A stretch of 64,000 bases of DNA. It comes from Streptomyces sp. 2131.1 (GTDB lineage: Bacteria; Actinomycetota; Actinomycetes; Streptomycetales; Streptomycetaceae). The translations under genes and the position numbers were made by a program. Shown here piece after piece: positions 24,684 to 32,175 of this stretch. The stretch is from the NCBI RefSeq assembly GCF_900105515.1, contig NZ_FNSY01000001.1, positions 372,001 to 436,000 of the forward strand. The letters are read 5' to 3'. The notes beneath the pieces were generated by a model. The model was not told where the DNA came from and did not search any database. It was given only the letters and a program-made list of their open reading frames with translations. The first letter of the stretch is position 1. Each line of letters begins with the position of its first letter.

Positions 24684-25094
24684 ATGGACATCACCATTCA
24701 CACCAGCGTCCTCCCGCACGACGACCCGGAGGAGTCCCTCGCGTTCTACCGCGACACGCTCGGCTTCGAGGTCCGCACCGACGTGGGCCAGGGCAAGATG
24801 CGCTGGATCACCGTCGGTCCGAAGGACCAGCCGAGCACCTCGATCCTGCTGGCCCCGCCGGCCGCGGACCCCGGCATCACCGACGACGAGCGCCGCACCA
24901 TCACGGAGATGATGGCCAAGGGCACGTACGGCTGGATCCTGCTGGCCACCCGCGACCTCGACGCCACCTTCGAGAAGGTGCAGGCCGGTGACGCGGAGGT
25001 GGTCCAGGAGCCGACAGAGCAGCCGTACGGCATCCGCGACTGCGCGTTCCGCGACCCGGCGGGCAACCTGGTCCGGATCCAGGAACTGGGCTAG
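24684..25094 (+). CDS. VOC/glyoxalase-like protein
   Basis: A 136-residue vicinal-oxygen-chelate protein: MDITIHTSVLPHDDPEESLA opens the first beta-alpha-beta module, FYRDTLGFEVR is the family signature, and GIRDCAFRDPAGNLVRIQEL ends the second. The metal-ligand pattern (H near the start, E at the end) is kept, so it may bind a divalent ion, but substrate cannot be told; such proteins range from dioxygenases to antibiotic-binding proteins. It stands alone between the DUF4157 gene and an epimerase gene, each with its own promoter-like box. Confidence 0.85.
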   Translation: MDITIHTSVLPHDDPEESLAFYRDTLGFEVRTDVGQGKMRWITVGPKDQPSTSILLAPPAADPGITDDERRTITEMMAKGTYGWILLATRDLDATFEKVQAGDAEVVQEPTEQPYGIRDCAFRDPAGNLVRIQELG

Positions 25095-25158
25095 GGCCGA
25101 AGGCTTACGGTTGCGTGACGTGCCGCCGCCGAAGCGCGTGACGGGGCCGCGCGCGTCC

Positions 25159-25164
25159 TAGCGT
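25159..25164 (+). promoter_or_regulatory. TAGCGT -10-like box, 7 nt before ATG 25172 (leaderless candidate)
   Basis: TAGCGT, 7 nt, then ATG. No ribosome binding sequence is present, and the in-frame GTG at 25163 overlaps the box, so 25172 is the better start. Confidence 0.5.
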
Positions 25165-25171
25165 GGCGTTC

Positions 25172-26251
25172 ATGCGCGTACTTGTCACCGGCGGAGCCGG
25201 GTTCATCGGGTCGGAGATCGTCCGCAGTCTCACCTCCGCCGGGCACGAGGCGGTGGTGCTGGACGCGCTGCTGCCGTCGGCGCACGGTCACGCCGTGCAC
25301 CGGGCGGCCGGTGACACCGACGGGCGGATGCTCGTCGGGGACGTGCGGGACCGCGCGGCCGTGGACCGTGCGCTGCACGGGGTGGACGCGGTGTGCCATC
25401 AGGCGGCGATGGTCGGCCTGGGCAAGGACTTCGCGGACGCCCCGGAGTACGTGGGCTGCAACGACCTGGGCACGGCCGTCCTGCTCGCCGCGATGGCCGG
25501 GGCCGGGGTGCGGAGCCTGGTGCTGGCCGGGTCGATGGTGGTGTACGGGGAGGGCCGGTACTCCTGTCCGCGTCACGGCACCGTCCGCCCGGGTCCCCGG
25601 GACCGGTCCGATCTGTCGGCGGGCCGCTTCGAGCCGCGCTGTCCGGACTGCGGGGCCGCGCTGGCACCGGGCCTCGTCGCGGAGGACGCTCCGACGGACC
25701 CGCGCAACGTGTACGCGGCGACGAAGCTCGCGCAGGAGCACCTCGCCTCGTCCTGGGCGCGGGCGACGGGCGGGAGCGCTGTCTCGCTGCGCTACCACAA
25801 CGTGTACGGCCCGGGCATGCCCCGCGACACGCCGTACGCGGGTGTCGCGTCGTTCTTCCGTTCGGCGCTGGCCCGCGGCGAGGCGCCGCGCGTGTTCGAG
25901 GACGGCGGCCAGCGGCGCGACTTCATCCATGTACGGGACGTGGCCGCCGCGAACACGGTGGCGCTGGAGGCCGTGGGCTCCCGCGCTCCGGGCGGTTTCG
26001 CGGCGTACAACACCGGCAGCGGCGAGCCGCACACGATCGGCGAGATGGCCGGGGCGCTGGCGGCGGCCCACGGCGGTCCTGCGCCGGTGGTGACCGGGGA
26101 GTTCCGGCTCGGGGACGTACGCCATGTGACGGCGGACTCGCGGCGGCTGCGGGAGGAGCTGGGCTGGCGGCCGGAGGTGGGGTTCGCCGAGGGCATGGCC
26201 GATTTCGCGGCGGCCCCACTGCGGGAGGCCGGTGCGGCACTGCCGGTCTGA
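25172..26251 (+). CDS. NAD-dependent sugar epimerase/dehydratase with Cys-rich insertion
   Basis: The 359-residue extended SDR protein has the Rossmann motif TGGAGFIG at the N-terminus, the active-site triad region with NVYAATKLAQE (YxxxK) and LRYHNVYGPGMP, and a C-terminal substrate domain. It would epimerise or dehydrate a nucleotide sugar. Unusually, between the catalytic Ser strand (VLAGSMVVYGEG) and the YxxxK helix there is an insertion with four cysteines (YSCPRHG and PRCPDCG), spaced to bind zinc. It precedes a convergent two-component system by only 4 bp. The sugar-cluster genes at 28.2-30.4 kb suggest a cell-surface glycan role. Confidence 0.87.
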   Translation: MRVLVTGGAGFIGSEIVRSLTSAGHEAVVLDALLPSAHGHAVHRAAGDTDGRMLVGDVRDRAAVDRALHGVDAVCHQAAMVGLGKDFADAPEYVGCNDLGTAVLLAAMAGAGVRSLVLAGSMVVYGEGRYSCPRHGTVRPGPRDRSDLSAGRFEPRCPDCGAALAPGLVAEDAPTDPRNVYAATKLAQEHLASSWARATGGSAVSLRYHNVYGPGMPRDTPYAGVASFFRSALARGEAPRVFEDGGQRRDFIHVRDVAAANTVALEAVGSRAPGGFAAYNTGSGEPHTIGEMAGALAAAHGGPAPVVTGEFRLGDVRHVTADSRRLREELGWRPEVGFAEGMADFAAAPLREAGAALPV

Positions 26252-26254
26252 GGC

Positions 26255-27361
26255 TCACCCGAGCGGCAGCGTCACCTCGAAGCAGCAGCCGCCGGTGACG
26301 TTGCGGACCTCGGCCCGGCCGGCGTGCGCCTCCACGATCCCCCGCACGATGGCGAGTCCCAGACCCGCGCCGGCCGGCGGCGTACGGGCGTGGCTGCCGC
26401 GCCACCCGGTGTCGAAGACCCTCGGCAGGTCCTCCTCCGGGATGCCGCCGCAGCCGTCGGTCACCGAGAGGACCACCCCGTCCCGCGCGCGGTGGGCGGC
26501 GACGGCGACCGTGCCGTCGGCGGGCGTACGGCGGATCGCGTTGATCAGGAGGTTGCCGAGGACCCGGCTCATCTCCTTGCCGTCCACCTCCACGGGCACC
26601 TCCTCGATCCGCCCGCCGATCAGCCGCACGCCACGTTCGCGGGCGAGCGGATCCGCTCCGGCCAGGGCGTCGCCCACGAGGTCGTAGACGGAGATCCGGC
26701 TGGGGGTCAGCGCGAGCGAGCCGGCGTGGATGCGGGAGAGCTCGAAGAGGTCGCCGACCATGTCGTTCATCCGTTCCACCTCGGTGCGGATCTGGCGCAG
26801 ATAGCGCGGCGAGTCGGCGGCCACGCCGTCCTCCAGCGCCTCCGACATGGCACGGAGCCCCGCGAGAGGGGTGCGCAGGTCGTGCGAGATCCAGGCGACG
26901 AGTTCGCGGCGGGAGGTCTCCAGGGCGCGTTCCCGCTCGCGCGAGCTGTCCAGCTTGGCGCTGGTGGCGGCGAGTTCGCGGGTGAGGGCGGCGAGCTCGG
27001 CGGTGGCCGGGGCCTCGGGCGCCGCGAAGGTGCCGCCGTCGCCGAAGGAGCGGGCGGCCAGGGTCAGTTCGCGGCTCCGGGCGGCGACCCAGCGGCCGAG
27101 CAGCATCGCGGTGACGAGCGAGACGACGGCGGCCATGGCGACGACGGTCGTCACCACGGTCAGGTCGTGCGGTGACAGGAACATCGCCCAGGCGACGGCC
27201 AGGGTTCCGGCGAGCATCGCGGTGACGGCCACGGTCGCGACGATGCTCAGCGACACGACGAGCGAGCGGTGCCGGGAGAGCCGCAGCGCCGCCGCCCCGA
27301 GCAGTCCCGCGGCGGCGGCGCCGAGGAAGGCGAACAGGGCGATGAGGAGCAGGTCGGTCAT
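26255..27361 (-). CDS. Two-component sensor histidine kinase
   Basis: The 368-residue protein has two transmembrane helix clusters (about 5-30 and 40-90) with almost no extracellular loop, a HAMP-like linker, the H-box SHDLRTPLAGLRAM, N-box NLLINAIRRT, G1 VTDGCGGIPEEDLPRVF and G2 GAGLGLAIVRG. It autophosphorylates and passes phosphate to the OmpR-type regulator encoded just upstream; ATG 27361 overlaps that gene's stop (ATGA). The small sensor loops suggest that it senses the membrane itself or an intramembrane ligand. It converges on the epimerase gene with 3 bp between stop codons. Confidence 0.93.
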   Translation of the reverse strand: MTDLLLIALFAFLGAAAAGLLGAAALRLSRHRSLVVSLSIVATVAVTAMLAGTLAVAWAMFLSPHDLTVVTTVVAMAAVVSLVTAMLLGRWVAARSRELTLAARSFGDGGTFAAPEAPATAELAALTRELAATSAKLDSSRERERALETSRRELVAWISHDLRTPLAGLRAMSEALEDGVAADSPRYLRQIRTEVERMNDMVGDLFELSRIHAGSLALTPSRISVYDLVGDALAGADPLARERGVRLIGGRIEEVPVEVDGKEMSRVLGNLLINAIRRTPADGTVAVAAHRARDGVVLSVTDGCGGIPEEDLPRVFDTGWRGSHARTPPAGAGLGLAIVRGIVEAHAGRAEVRNVTGGCCFEVTLPLG

Positions 27362-28113
27362 GACGGCGCTCCGGTGAGCGGCTCCGAAGGCAGATCGAGG
27401 CGGTAGCCGACGCCCCAGACCGTACGGATCAGCTCCGGGCGCGCCGGGTCGGCCTCGACCTTCCCCCGCAGGCGGCGTACATGCACCGTGACGGTCGACA
27501 GATCGCCGAAGTCCCAGCCCCAGACCTCCCGCATCAGTTCCTCCCGGCTGAAGACGCGGCCCGGGTGACGCAGGAGGAAGGCGAGCAGGTCGAACTCGCG
27601 GAGGGTCAGGCCCAGCGGCCGTCCCCCGCAGGTCGCGCTCCGGGCGGCCGGGTCGAGGACCAGTCCCGCACCTTCCAGCAGCGCGGGATGCGCGCCCGGG
27701 GCGGCGGCCGCCCTCGCGCGGCGCAGCACGGAGTCGACGCGCAGGACGAGCTCGCGCGGGCTGAACGGCTTGGTCACGTAGTCGTCCGCGCCGGTTTCGA
27801 GGCCGAGGATGCGGTCGTCCTCGTCGCCGCGCGCGGTGAGCATGATGACCGGGACCGGTCCGTGTGCCCGCATGCGGCGGCAGACCTCGAAGCCGTCCAT
27901 GCCTGGCAGCATCAGGTCCAGGACCGCCAGGTCCGGCCGACGCGCCGCGTACAGCGCGAGGGCGCGTGGTCCGTCGGCCGCCCGGGCGACGTCGTAACCG
28001 GCCCCGGTCAGGTAACCGGCGACGACCTCCGCGACGGTCGGGTCGTCGTCGACCACTAGGACATGCCCGCGGGCCGGGGCGGCGGGAGGCGGTGCGCCGG
28101 GGGTCGTCTGCAT
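27358..28113 (-). CDS. OmpR-family response regulator
   Basis: This 251-residue regulator has a receiver with the acidic pair in LVVDDDPTVAE, phospho-acceptor Asp in LAVLDLMLPGMDGFE, and Lys in DDYVTKPFSPREL, then a winged-helix DNA-binding domain (EFDLLAFLLRHPGRVFSREE, TVTVHVRRLRGKVE, TVWGVGYRL). It pairs with the kinase whose gene overlaps its stop. It is divergent from a glycosyltransferase-DUF2064-methyltransferase operon across about 120 bp, a plausible target. Start ATG 28113 gives a short Pro/Ala-rich N-terminal extension; the ribosome site (GGTGG) is weak. Confidence 0.92.
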   Translation of the reverse strand: MQTTPGAPPPAAPARGHVLVVDDDPTVAEVVAGYLTGAGYDVARAADGPRALALYAARRPDLAVLDLMLPGMDGFEVCRRMRAHGPVPVIMLTARGDEDDRILGLETGADDYVTKPFSPRELVLRVDSVLRRARAAAAPGAHPALLEGAGLVLDPAARSATCGGRPLGLTLREFDLLAFLLRHPGRVFSREELMREVWGWDFGDLSTVTVHVRRLRGKVEADPARPELIRTVWGVGYRLDLPSEPLTGAPS

Positions 28114-28224
28114 GGGACCACCCTGGCACCTGCGGCGGCGCGGCCGGAAACGCGAGCGGGCCCGTGACGGGCGACGTCCAGGTTTCGTAAGAATCCAAAG
28201 CCCGAAATGCCGGTTTTCGCTCCG

Positions 28225-28230
28225 TAGGGT
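28225..28230 (+). promoter_or_regulatory. TAGGGT -10-like box, 7 nt before GTG 28238 (leaderless candidate)
   Basis: TAGGGT is followed by 7 nt and the GTG start of the glycosyltransferase. The upstream 60 bp is unusually AT-rich for this window and probably also serves the divergent regulator gene. Confidence 0.5.
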
Positions 28231-28237
28231 GAGCCGG

Positions 28238-28942
28238 GTGATCCTTCCTTCCGATGACTCAGGGCCCCGCGCCGACATCGTTCTCCCCTGTCTCGACGAG
28301 GCGGCGGCCCTGCCGGGCGTGCTGGCCCGCGTCCCCCGGGGCTGGCGGGCGGTCGTGGTGGACAACGGCTCGACCGACGGTTCGGCCGATGTGGCGCGTG
28401 CGCTGGGCGCGACCGTGGTGCCCGAGCCGCGGCGCGGTTTCGGCTCGGCCTGCCATGCCGGGCTGCTCGCCAGTGAGGCGGAGTTCGTCTGCTTCTGCGA
28501 CTGCGACGGCTCGCTGGACCCCGCCCTCCTCTCCGGCTTCGTCCGCCGGGTGGCCGACGGCGAGTGCGATCTGCTGCTCGGACGGCGGCGCCCTCAGGAG
28601 CGCGGCGCCTGGCCGCTGCACGCACGGGCGGGCAACGCCGCCCTCTCCCGGATGCTCCACCGCCGCACCGGGCTCCGGCTGCGCGACCTCGGTCCCATGC
28701 GCGCCGGGCGCCGCGCCGATCTGCTGGCGCTCGGGCTCACCGACCGGCGGAGCGGCTATCCGCTGCAGATGGTGGTGCGGGCGGCCGATGCGGGGCTGAG
28801 GGTGGCCGAGACCGACGTCCCGTACCTCGCGCGTACCGGGAAGTCGAAGGTCACCGGCACCTGGCTGGGTACCTGGCACGCGGTCCGCGACATGCGGGCC
28901 GTGCTGGGCGAGCCTCCGGTGCCGGTGGGGGTGCCGCGGTGA
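28238..28942 (+). CDS. Family 2 glycosyltransferase (DPM1-like)
   Basis: A 234-residue GT-A fold enzyme with DIVLPCLDEAAALPGVLARV, the nucleotide-binding VVVDNGSTDGSADVARALGA and the metal-binding FCDCDGSLDP (DxD). It would transfer a sugar from a nucleotide- or activated donor, probably to a lipid carrier. It has no transmembrane helices. Its stop overlaps the DUF2064 gene start (GTGA), and the pair plus the methyltransferase form a three-gene operon. In many bacteria GT2 and DUF2064 genes travel together. Confidence 0.9.
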   Translation: MILPSDDSGPRADIVLPCLDEAAALPGVLARVPRGWRAVVVDNGSTDGSADVARALGATVVPEPRRGFGSACHAGLLASEAEFVCFCDCDGSLDPALLSGFVRRVADGECDLLLGRRRPQERGAWPLHARAGNAALSRMLHRRTGLRLRDLGPMRAGRRADLLALGLTDRRSGYPLQMVVRAADAGLRVAETDVPYLARTGKSKVTGTWLGTWHAVRDMRAVLGEPPVPVGVPR

Positions 28943-29586
28943 GCCCGGTCGGTGCGACGACCGTGCTGGTCATCGCCAAGGAGCCGCTGCCCGGGCGGGT
29001 CAAGACCCGGTTGACGCCGCCCTTCTCCCCCACCGAGGCCGCCCGGCTCGCCGAGGCGGCGCTCGCCGACACCCTGCACACCGTTCTGACCCTGCCGGCC
29101 GCGCGGCGCGTCGTCGTCCTGGCCGGGGCGCCCGGACCGTGGCTGCCGCCTGGCATCGAGGTCGTGGAGCAGGGCACGGGAGGGCTCGACGAGCGGCTCG
29201 CCGCGGCGTTCGGCGCCTGCACCGGGCCGACGCTGCTGATCGGTATGGACACCCCCCAGGTCACGGCGGCCGCTCTGGCGCCGGCGCTGGGCCCGGGCGG
29301 CTGGGACGGGTGCGACGCCTGGTTCGGCCCCGCGGAGGACGGTGGTTTCTGGGCGCTGGGCCTGGCCGAGCCCGATCCGGACCTGCTGCGCGGGGTGCCC
29401 ATGTCGGTGCCCGAGACGGGTGCGGTGCAGCGGCGCCGGCTGGTCGACGCCGGGCTGACCGTGCGGGACCTGCCCCCGTTGCGGGACGTGGACACGGCGG
29501 CGGACGCGGCGGAGGTCGCCGCGCTCGCCCCGGGCGGCAGGTTCGCCGCCGAGTGGTCGCGGCTGGCCCGGACGGCCGCCCGGTGA
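28939..29586 (+). CDS. DUF2064 / TIGR04282-type nucleotidyl- or glycosyltransferase
   Basis: The 215-residue protein carries TTVLVIAKEPLPGRVKTRLT near the N-terminus (a nucleotide-sugar pyrophosphorylase-like GxG...K-T-R-L motif), LLIGMDTPQVTAAAL and GPAEDGGFWALGL, all standard for this family. The fold is like MobA/CofC; the precise substrate is unknown. It overlaps the GT2 gene upstream and the methyltransferase downstream by 4 bp each, so the three are made together, probably for one secondary-metabolite or surface-glycan step. Confidence 0.88.
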   Translation: MSPVGATTVLVIAKEPLPGRVKTRLTPPFSPTEAARLAEAALADTLHTVLTLPAARRVVVLAGAPGPWLPPGIEVVEQGTGGLDERLAAAFGACTGPTLLIGMDTPQVTAAALAPALGPGGWDGCDAWFGPAEDGGFWALGLAEPDPDLLRGVPMSVPETGAVQRRRLVDAGLTVRDLPPLRDVDTAADAAEVAALAPGGRFAAEWSRLARTAAR

Positions 29587-30380
29587 GCCGGGAACCGGAG
29601 GTGCTGGACACCGCGCGGCCGGACGGCGACGCGTGGGGCACGGACCCGTACGCCAACGCCCTGCGCAACGGGCGCGGGCCGCTGTTCCTGCGCCGTACGG
29701 ACGGCTGGCTGCTGCCGCTGGACGTCGAGCGCTGGTGTGCCGGGGCGGACGCGGCGGACCTGTCGGCGCTGCGCCGTTGCGAGGGTCCGGTCCTGGACGT
29801 CGGCTGCGGGCCCGGCCGGCTGGTCGCCGCGCTGTCGGCGCGGGGCCACCGCGCCCTGGGCATCGACGTCAGCGCGGCGGCGGTCGCCCGGACCGTGCGG
29901 CTCGGCGGCTACGCCCTGTGCCGGTCGGTGTTCGATGCGCTGCCCGGCGAGGGACGGTGGGGCACGGTGTTGCTCGCCGACGGCAACCTCGGCATCGGCG
30001 GAGACCCGGACCGGCTGCTCAGCCGTACGGCGGACCTGCTGGCGCCGGGCGGGCTGCTCGTCGCGGAGACCGTGCCGCACGCCGTCGACGAGCGGGTCCG
30101 GGTGCGGCTGGACGACGGGAGCGCCCCGGCCGGCCCGGCGTCGGCGGGCCTCTTCCCGTGGGCGAGGCTCGGTTCCACGGCCCTGCTGGAGTACGCGCGC
30201 CCACACGGGCTGCGCGCCGTCGATCAGTGGGAGGCTGACGGCCGTACCTTCGTCTCCCTGCGGCGCGCCCGGACCGCCCGTACGACGAACCAGAGCGCCG
30301 AGGCCAGGAAGAGCGCGGCCGTGATCAGCAGCCAGTTCCCGAGGAACACGTCCGGGGACAGCCCACTGGCCGGCTCGTAG
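29583..30380 (+). CDS. SAM-dependent class I methyltransferase
   Basis: The 265-residue protein contains the SAM-binding motif VLDVGCGPGRLVAALSARGH and an acidic motif II (LGIDVSAAAVART), followed by GTVLLADGNLGIGGDPDRLL. The acceptor is not evident. The start GTG 29583 overlaps the DUF2064 stop. The 3' end runs 157 bp into the convergent membrane-protein gene at 30224-30712; the last ~50 residues look like overlap sequence rather than conserved fold, so loss of an earlier stop codon is likely. Confidence 0.87.
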   Translation: MSREPEVLDTARPDGDAWGTDPYANALRNGRGPLFLRRTDGWLLPLDVERWCAGADAADLSALRRCEGPVLDVGCGPGRLVAALSARGHRALGIDVSAAAVARTVRLGGYALCRSVFDALPGEGRWGTVLLADGNLGIGGDPDRLLSRTADLLAPGGLLVAETVPHAVDERVRVRLDDGSAPAGPASAGLFPWARLGSTALLEYARPHGLRAVDQWEADGRTFVSLRRARTARTTNQSAEARKSAAVISSQFPRNTSGDSPLAGS

Positions 30381-30712
30381 CGCTCGGCCTGACGGGTGAT
30401 CAGCGGGAACCACACGAGCAGCAGGAGCGCGGACAGGAAGGCCGGCACCCGTACGTAGTTGACGGATGCCGGCCGCCGCCGTCCGAGACAGCGGCTCAGC
30501 AGCAGGTCCGCCGACGCGTACAGGGGTACGAGCACCAGGTCGTGCACGAGGGCCGCGCCGACGAACCAGATGACCACGCCGAGCCAGTCGCCCGCGAGCA
30601 GGCGCACGCCCGCGTATCCGGCGAGGGCGAAGGAGGCGGCCAGCAGTACGAGGTGCAGTGGCCCCGCCCCGTAGCGGCGGCGCAGGACGGCACGGAGGGC
30701 GTGGGCGTTCAC
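30224..30712 (-). CDS. Small four-TM membrane protein downstream of molybdoenzyme
   Basis: This 162-residue protein has about four hydrophobic helices (LHLVLLAASFALAGYAGVRL, VIWFVGAALVHDLVLVPLYA, FLSALLLLVWFPLIT, WLLITAALFLASALWFVVRA) and an Arg-rich cytosolic end. GTG 30712 overlaps the stop of the molybdopterin oxidoreductase gene (GTGA), so it is coupled to it and may help insert or stabilise it. Its 3' end overlaps the methyltransferase gene on the opposite strand by 157 bp. No family was recognised with confidence. Confidence 0.8.
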   Translation of the reverse strand: MNAHALRAVLRRRYGAGPLHLVLLAASFALAGYAGVRLLAGDWLGVVIWFVGAALVHDLVLVPLYASADLLLSRCLGRRRPASVNYVRVPAFLSALLLLVWFPLITRQAERYEPASGLSPDVFLGNWLLITAALFLASALWFVVRAVRARRRETKVRPSASH

Positions 30713-32010
30713 AGGTCTCCAAAGGTCAGCCGGGACACCCACTTGGTGTTGAGCACGCCCGGTGCGGCGGGGACGATCACGCGGGCCGGATAGCCGTGAT
30801 CGGGTGACAGGTCTTCGCCGTTGACCTCCAGTGCGAGCAGCGATCGCGGGTCGCGCACCTGGTTGTCCCGCAGGGCCGCCCGGCGGAAGGCGCCGCTGCG
30901 CTGGAGGGACTCCACCAGCACCCCGGGCGGCCGGTCCGGGTATCCGGCAAGGGCCGCCAGATCGCTCAGCCGTACGCCGCGCCACCACTGGTCCGAGGTG
31001 GACCAGCCCTCCACGCACGCGATGGGCAGGGCCGCGCTGTGCTGCTCCATGTCCAGCAGCCGGGCCCGGCTGAACCGCAGGTCCCCGGCCGGGCCGCTGA
31101 CGGTGAGCCACCAGCCTTCTCCGGTCTCCGCGGTGGTGATCCCGACGGCGGCGGCGGTCTTGTTGATCTGGAAGCCATTCGGGCCGGACCCCGGTTCGGC
31201 GGCGCCGTGCGGGGTGAGCGCGGCGAGGCGGCGCAGCGGCCCGTCGAAACTGCGGCCGGCCGAGGTGACCAGCAGGACGAGTGAGCCGGCGCCCACCATG
31301 GCGAGGGCGCCGCGCCGGGACAGAGTCGGCGCGGCGGGGGCGGGCGACTCCAGCACATCGTCCGGGACCGGTCCGCCGAGCCCGCCCCGCCGCAGCACCC
31401 GTACGGCCTGCGGGGCGCGCAGCCCGGCGTGGGCGAGGAAGGCGGCGAAGAACACCCACGCCCCGTAGAAGTGCAGCGGGTAGAAGGAGCCGGGGAACAG
31501 GTACTCCAGCTGGATGTTGAGCAGCCCTGTGACGAACTCGAACAGCGCCCCGCCCACCAGCAGGAGCAGCGAGATCCGTTCGAGGGCGTGGGCGGGCGAG
31601 CGGGCCGGCGGGAGGGTGAAGAGCCGGGGCACAACGGACCACAGCTTGGCCAGCAGGACGGGGACGAGCACGATGCCCACGGTGACGTGGAGTCCCTGGG
31701 TCAGCCGGTACAGCCAGTGCGGCGAGGTGGGCCAGGGAAACAGGTAGAAGCCGAGCAGCCCCTTGTCCGGTGTCTTGTCGTTGACCGGGTTCAGGTCCGG
31801 GTTGTACGCGGCGTAGGACAGCAGGCCCGTCACGAAGAGCAGCGTGATCCCGGCGAGCAGGACGAGCCCGAGCACGGCGGTGAACGGCACGCCGCGCACG
31901 GGGCTGCGCCAGAAGCCGGGCGCCGAGGGCAGCCGTTCGAGGAGAGCGGTGGCCCGGGGCCGGGAGGAAGTCGAGGAGGATGTCGGAGCGTTTCGACGGC
32001 TGTCGCCCAT
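30709..32010 (-). CDS. Cytochrome b561-like / molybdopterin oxidoreductase fusion
   Basis: The 433-residue protein has an N-terminal membrane domain of about five helices with histidines suited to heme (PHWLYRLTQGLHVTVGIVLV, PLHFYGAWVFFAAFLAHAGL), then a Tat-like twin-arginine segment followed by a hydrophobic stretch (SRRGALAMVGAGSLVLLV, ~245), and a sulfite-oxidase-type molybdopterin domain with the Mo-ligand Cys in ALPIACVEGWSTSDQWW and the late GYPARVIVPAAPGVLNTKWV. It would be a membrane-bound YedY/MsrP-like reductase carrying its own electron donor. The internal twin-arginine signal is notable. The start at ATG 32010 is supported by a TAGCGT box 7 nt upstream. Confidence 0.88.
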   Translation of the reverse strand: MGDSRRNAPTSSSTSSRPRATALLERLPSAPGFWRSPVRGVPFTAVLGLVLLAGITLLFVTGLLSYAAYNPDLNPVNDKTPDKGLLGFYLFPWPTSPHWLYRLTQGLHVTVGIVLVPVLLAKLWSVVPRLFTLPPARSPAHALERISLLLLVGGALFEFVTGLLNIQLEYLFPGSFYPLHFYGAWVFFAAFLAHAGLRAPQAVRVLRRGGLGGPVPDDVLESPAPAAPTLSRRGALAMVGAGSLVLLVTSAGRSFDGPLRRLAALTPHGAAEPGSGPNGFQINKTAAAVGITTAETGEGWWLTVSGPAGDLRFSRARLLDMEQHSAALPIACVEGWSTSDQWWRGVRLSDLAALAGYPDRPPGVLVESLQRSGAFRRAALRDNQVRDPRSLLALEVNGEDLSPDHGYPARVIVPAAPGVLNTKWVSRLTFGDL

Positions 32011-32017
32011 GAGGCCG

Positions 32018-32023
32018 ACGCTA
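32018..32023 (-). promoter_or_regulatory. TAGCGT -10-like box, 7 nt before ATG 32010 (leaderless candidate)
   Basis: On the minus strand TAGCGT is followed by 7 nt and the ATG of the molybdoenzyme. There is no purine-rich ribosome site between them. Confidence 0.5.
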
Positions 32024-32163
32024 TGCCCGGGCCCGGGGCGTTCGACGGGTGCGACTCCTGACGAAACGGTGACGTCACCCCGGCGAACGTACGGCGGCGA
32101 CCGTGAATCTGACGGTTGTGTGACGCGCCCGGCCGGTACCCGCCGCCGCGCCCTGCCGGTGCG

Positions 32164-32169
32164 TACGGT
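32164..32169 (+). promoter_or_regulatory. TACGGT -10-like box, 6 nt before GTG 32176 (leaderless candidate)
   Basis: TACGGT, 6 nt, GTG. It supports the GTG over the earlier ATG at 32116, which would place the box inside the coding region. Confidence 0.45.
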
Positions 32170-32175
32170 GCCTGC

